Shown here piece after piece: positions 4,159 through 6,215 of a stretch of DNA of 6,215 nucleotides. The position numbers and the translations under genes are program-made. The stretch's first letter is position 1, and each line of letters starts with the position of its first letter. The stretch is from NCBI GenBank assembly GCA_964563335.1, contig CAZLWL010000116.1, forward strand, positions 1-6,215, given 5' to 3'. The DNA comes from QNBT01 sp964563335 (GTDB lineage Bacteria; Planctomycetota; Phycisphaerae; Sedimentisphaerales; Anaerohalosphaeraceae). The notes beneath the pieces are model-generated. The model saw nothing but the letters and a program-made list of their open reading frames with translations, was not told the origin of the DNA and made no database searches.

Positions 4159-5883
4159 TTAGACCAGCGGCGGCGCTTCGGCGGTTTTACCCGCAGTCGA
4201 AACACCGGAAGCACAGGTTAGCAAGGCGCCAAAGATATCGAACACTGTAACAATTCCATGTACTTTGCCCTGCTCGTCGGTGACGGGCATACAGCGGCCG
4301 CCGTGCTCACTCATCCCCTGCACTACCTGCGCCAATGTCGCCTCCCCTCTGACGGTGCGAACGGGCCGGCTCATAATCCATTGTGCCTTGATTTGGAGCG
4401 TGGCGATGTCCATGGAGGTCCGCCATTTCGCAAACATCGACTCCAGGTACGGACTCAGCGCACCGCGAACATCAGATTTCGATACTATGCCCTGCAACTG
4501 TGCTTTTTCGCCAATCAGCAGATACGCGGTGTCGTGCTGCTGCATTTTGGCGACCAACTGCTCCACTGTTTCGTCGGGTGCTGCCCAGACAACATTGGCC
4601 GTCATCACATCCTTGGCGGTCAGTCCCGTCAGTATGGCGGCACTATCAGCAAGCCGGCCTGGCAAAACGGCCGCTGAATGCGTCATTTTCGCAATGGCAT
4701 CGGTAACCGCACCAGCCTCCGTTTCAGCCGACTCTGCCTGATCATCAGCCTCTTGCTGCTCGTCATCCGCTTCTGGCGGCTGCTCGCTGCTCGGCTCCTG
4801 CTGTGCGGAGTCATCTTGGGCTTGGGCCTGGGCGGGATGCTCGCTTTCTTCCGCGGTGGTTTCAGGGCCGGATTGGGCCTGCTCGGTGGCAGACCCCTCA
4901 GTAGAGGCTTGGTCGGTGCCGGATTCCTCACCGGAGGCTTCTTCTTCGGCTGCTGGCTCTGGGGCAGGTTCTTGGGCGGTGGCGTCGGCAGTCTCGTCAG
5001 CAGAGCCTTCGGCAGGACCTTGGTCGGTTGGAACTTCCTCAGCAGGAGCAGCCTCGGTGGCAGCTTCTTGGGCGGGCGGTTCTGTGGCGGGTTCGGCGGT
5101 GGCGGTCTCTTCAGCAGAGCCTTCGGCGCCGGCTTTGTACTCAGCGGACTCTTCTGCGCCGGCTTCGGTCGCAGAGGCCTGCTCGGTGCCGGCTTCGTTG
5201 TCGCCAGCCGGTTCTGCGGCGACTTCGTCCGCGCCGGCTTCCTTGGCAGGTGTTTCTTCGTCCGCGGCCTCGGCATCTGCACCAGCCTCGTCCGTGGGAG
5301 GTTCAAACAGCGACTTTGGATAAATAACCCCGCACTTGAAAGCCGGCAGCGGGTCAATAGTCATTTCAAATGTAAGAATCACCAGCTCTGTGTCGCCGGC
5401 AAGGCCTATCTTTTCTTCGGATTTGTTCCATGGGTTGCCAATGAAGATACCGCTCTGGACGAAATGCTTGTGGTCGGGCATTTCCTCACGAAAGACCCTG
5501 TCCCACGCTCCAACTATCAAGTTGCTTACTTCTGTGACTGCATCGGCAATCTCGTTTGTGTCGGTCTCAGTGCCGCCTTGGCGGTTTTCCTTGATGATTT
5601 GCTCGGGTTGCATGGCAAACGTGCCGGCTAAGGTAAAGAGGCCTTCGGTGCCAAAGACGACCTGGAACTGGCCGTTTAACGCCCCCTGGGCCTTGACAGA
5701 ACAAACCGCGGCGAGCTTCTTATAGGTATTCCTGAGCTGCTTTGTGGTACCGGCAGCGATATCTAACTGCTCGACACTGACGGCGGTGTCAAACATTGCA
5801 GAGACATCCTGGCAGAAAGCGTTAAACGCTCCGGCCGTCAGGTCGGTTGTCATGGACTCAAGCTCTACCTGTGATTGCGTCAT
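4159..5883 (-). CDS. CheX-like phosphatase domain fused to a CBS pair through an acidic linker
   Basis: This is a 574-residue, probably cytoplasmic protein with no signal peptide or membrane segment. Residues about 15-193 resemble the CheC/CheX/FliY family, which dephosphorylates CheY-P. The signature D114-x3-E118-x2-N121-x3-G125 fits the family's catalytic Glu and Asn, and GIFIGNPW (145-152) fits the following strand. Residues about 195-395 form a low-complexity linker rich in Ala, Glu, Asp, Thr and Gln, almost certainly disordered. Residues about 423-475 (DVMTANVVWAAPDETV, GIVSKSDVRGAL) and 501-555 (WIMSRPVRTV, GKVHGIVTVFDIFGAL) are two CBS motifs forming a Bateman module, a family that commonly binds adenosine nucleotides. 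No Shine-Dalgarno is visible before the ATG at 5883; an alternative ATG at codon 11 (5853) has only a weak GAG upstream. The domain combination suggests nucleotide-tuned chemotaxis or motility, an inference. It lies 550 bp upstream of the flagellin on the same strand. Confidence 0.88.
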   Translation of the reverse strand: MTQSQVELESMTTDLTAGAFNAFCQDVSAMFDTAVSVEQLDIAAGTTKQLRNTYKKLAAVCSVKAQGALNGQFQVVFGTEGLFTLAGTFAMQPEQIIKENRQGGTETDTNEIADAVTEVSNLIVGAWDRVFREEMPDHKHFVQSGIFIGNPWNKSEEKIGLAGDTELVILTFEMTIDPLPAFKCGVIYPKSLFEPPTDEAGADAEAADEETPAKEAGADEVAAEPAGDNEAGTEQASATEAGAEESAEYKAGAEGSAEETATAEPATEPPAQEAATEAAPAEEVPTDQGPAEGSADETADATAQEPAPEPAAEEEASGEESGTDQASTEGSATEQAQSGPETTAEESEHPAQAQAQDDSAQQEPSSEQPPEADDEQQEADDQAESAETEAGAVTDAIAKMTHSAAVLPGRLADSAAILTGLTAKDVMTANVVWAAPDETVEQLVAKMQQHDTAYLLIGEKAQLQGIVSKSDVRGALSPYLESMFAKWRTSMDIATLQIKAQWIMSRPVRTVRGEATLAQVVQGMSEHGGRCMPVTDEQGKVHGIVTVFDIFGALLTCASGVSTAGKTAEAPPLV

Positions 5884-6057
5884 GTATCGATACGGAAGCT
5901 AATATTCTGGACGTACGGACACTCTACGAGAGAAATCGTCTAATCAAATGCCGAACTTTAGAATATTTTCGTATCTGTTTAGCCTGCATTTCTTACGTCT
6001 ATATGTCCGATAAAACTCCGGGGCAGGGTTACTAACATCGCAAAGCGATTCCTTGTC

Positions 6058-6101
6058 ATTCCTGCACCGTATCGGAGTACGGCATAAACTCCAGCAGGAA
6101 T
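6058..6101. repeat. Palindromic (REP-like) element with nested inverted repeats
   Basis: ATTCCTGC (6058-6065) is the inverse of GCAGGAAT (6094-6101). Inside, CCGTA (6067-6071) pairs with TACGG (6078-6082) around TCGGAG. The flanks read GTCATTCCTGC and GCAGGAATCCA, the style of the dispersed GTCATTCC/GGAATCC palindromes found in many bacterial genomes. It may be a mobile non-autonomous palindrome or an mRNA hairpin. Copy number cannot be judged from one window. Confidence 0.6.
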
Positions 6102-6132
6102 CCACAGTTTTGCACCTTGATATTTGATGTTG

Positions 6133-6215
6133 TCTGTCTTCTGTCTTCTGTCCTCTGTCCTCTGTCCTCTGCTGAGCGCAGTGAAGTCCCGGCGCGCCGG
6201 GGTCCTCTGCCCTCT
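6133..6215. repeat. TCTGTCY heptamer array interrupted by a GC-rich palindrome
   Basis: Five 7-bp units (two TCTGTCT, three TCTGTCC) fill 6133-6167, followed by TCTG. A stretch of about 31 bp (6172-6202) then interrupts the array. It includes the perfect 14-bp palindrome CCCGGCGCGCCGGG (6188-6201). The array resumes as TCTGCCC at 6206 and runs off the window edge. The unit differs from the array at 2531-2698 mainly by T for A at its fifth base. Confidence 0.85.

Larger units (their letters stand above)
5884..6215. other. Intergenic region upstream of the CheX-CBS gene
   Basis: These 332 bases contain no credible gene. They hold a palindromic element (6058-6101), a TCTGTCY heptamer array (6133-6215) interrupted by a GC-rich palindrome, and two isolated CCGATA/TATCGG hexamers (6007-6012, 6070-6075) without matching -35 boxes. 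The promoter of the CheX-CBS gene could not be placed. Confidence 0.75.

Noticed and set aside
4683..5357. 224-codon Pro/Lys-rich minus-strand frame
   Set aside because: It is a frame-shifted reading of the same acidic linker, with no domain and fully contained in the real gene.
4678..5631. 317-codon plus-strand frame opposite the CheX-CBS gene
   Set aside because: It is a Gly/Leu/Phe-rich shadow of the Ala/Glu-rich linker on the other strand. The minus-strand frame has real domains at both ends.
1..6215. Mobile element or defence system
   Set aside because: No transposase, integrase, nuclease or toxin-like frame was found on either strand; all credible genes are flagellar or chemotaxis-like.

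Overview
This window is a flagellar filament locus from a motile bacterium. All four complete genes and the one partial gene lie on the minus strand. Read in transcription order, from high to low coordinate, they are: a CheX-like protein fused to a CBS-domain pair (4159-5883), a flagellin (2778-3608), a second flagellin (1382-2197), the flagellin export chaperone FliS (859-1218), and the first 103 codons of a third flagellin that runs off the left edge (1-311). No tRNA, rRNA, transposase or CRISPR array was seen.

Organism: the flagellins are short (271 and 276 aa), start MLAIKNNIMA and end in PQMAL.LLRG. They resemble the short flagellins I associate with Planctomycetota (Phycisphaerae-type) and some Desulfovibrio/Nitrospirota-like lineages. 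The intergenic DNA carries two simple-repeat styles, a CTAAAGTG array and TCTGACC/TCTGTCC heptamers, that I recall from planctomycete-type genomes. That assignment is an inference and is not secure.

Layout: 1-311 partial flagellin; 312-858 spacer with a sigma-28 promoter and a 9/10-bp repeat array with inverted copies; 859-1218 fliS; 1219-1381 short spacer with a GC-rich hairpin; 1382-2197 flagellin; 2198-2777 spacer with a sigma-28 promoter, a 24-unit heptamer array and two hairpins; 2778-3608 flagellin; 3609-4158 regulatory spacer with a dense TATCGG/CCGATA cluster; 4159-5883 CheX-CBS protein; 5884-6215 spacer with a dispersed palindrome and another heptamer array.

How it fits together: each flagellin has a good AAGGAG ribosome-binding site and, 122-226 bp upstream of its ATG, a sigma-28 (FliA)-type promoter of the form TYAAG-(3 nt)-N11-KCCGATAA. 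The three copies share the same 11-nt spacing. The filament subunits therefore look like separately promoted late flagellar genes. FliS has no visible promoter of this type and probably relies on readthrough from the flagellin before it, past a strong hairpin with no U-run. The CheX-CBS protein suggests CheY-phosphate dephosphorylation combined with adenine-nucleotide sensing, but that role is inferred from domains. The most unusual points are the CheX-CBS fusion with its ~200-residue acidic linker, the concentration of sigma-28-like -10 hexamers upstream of the 276-aa flagellin, and evidence that one of its promoters has decayed relative to its paralogue.
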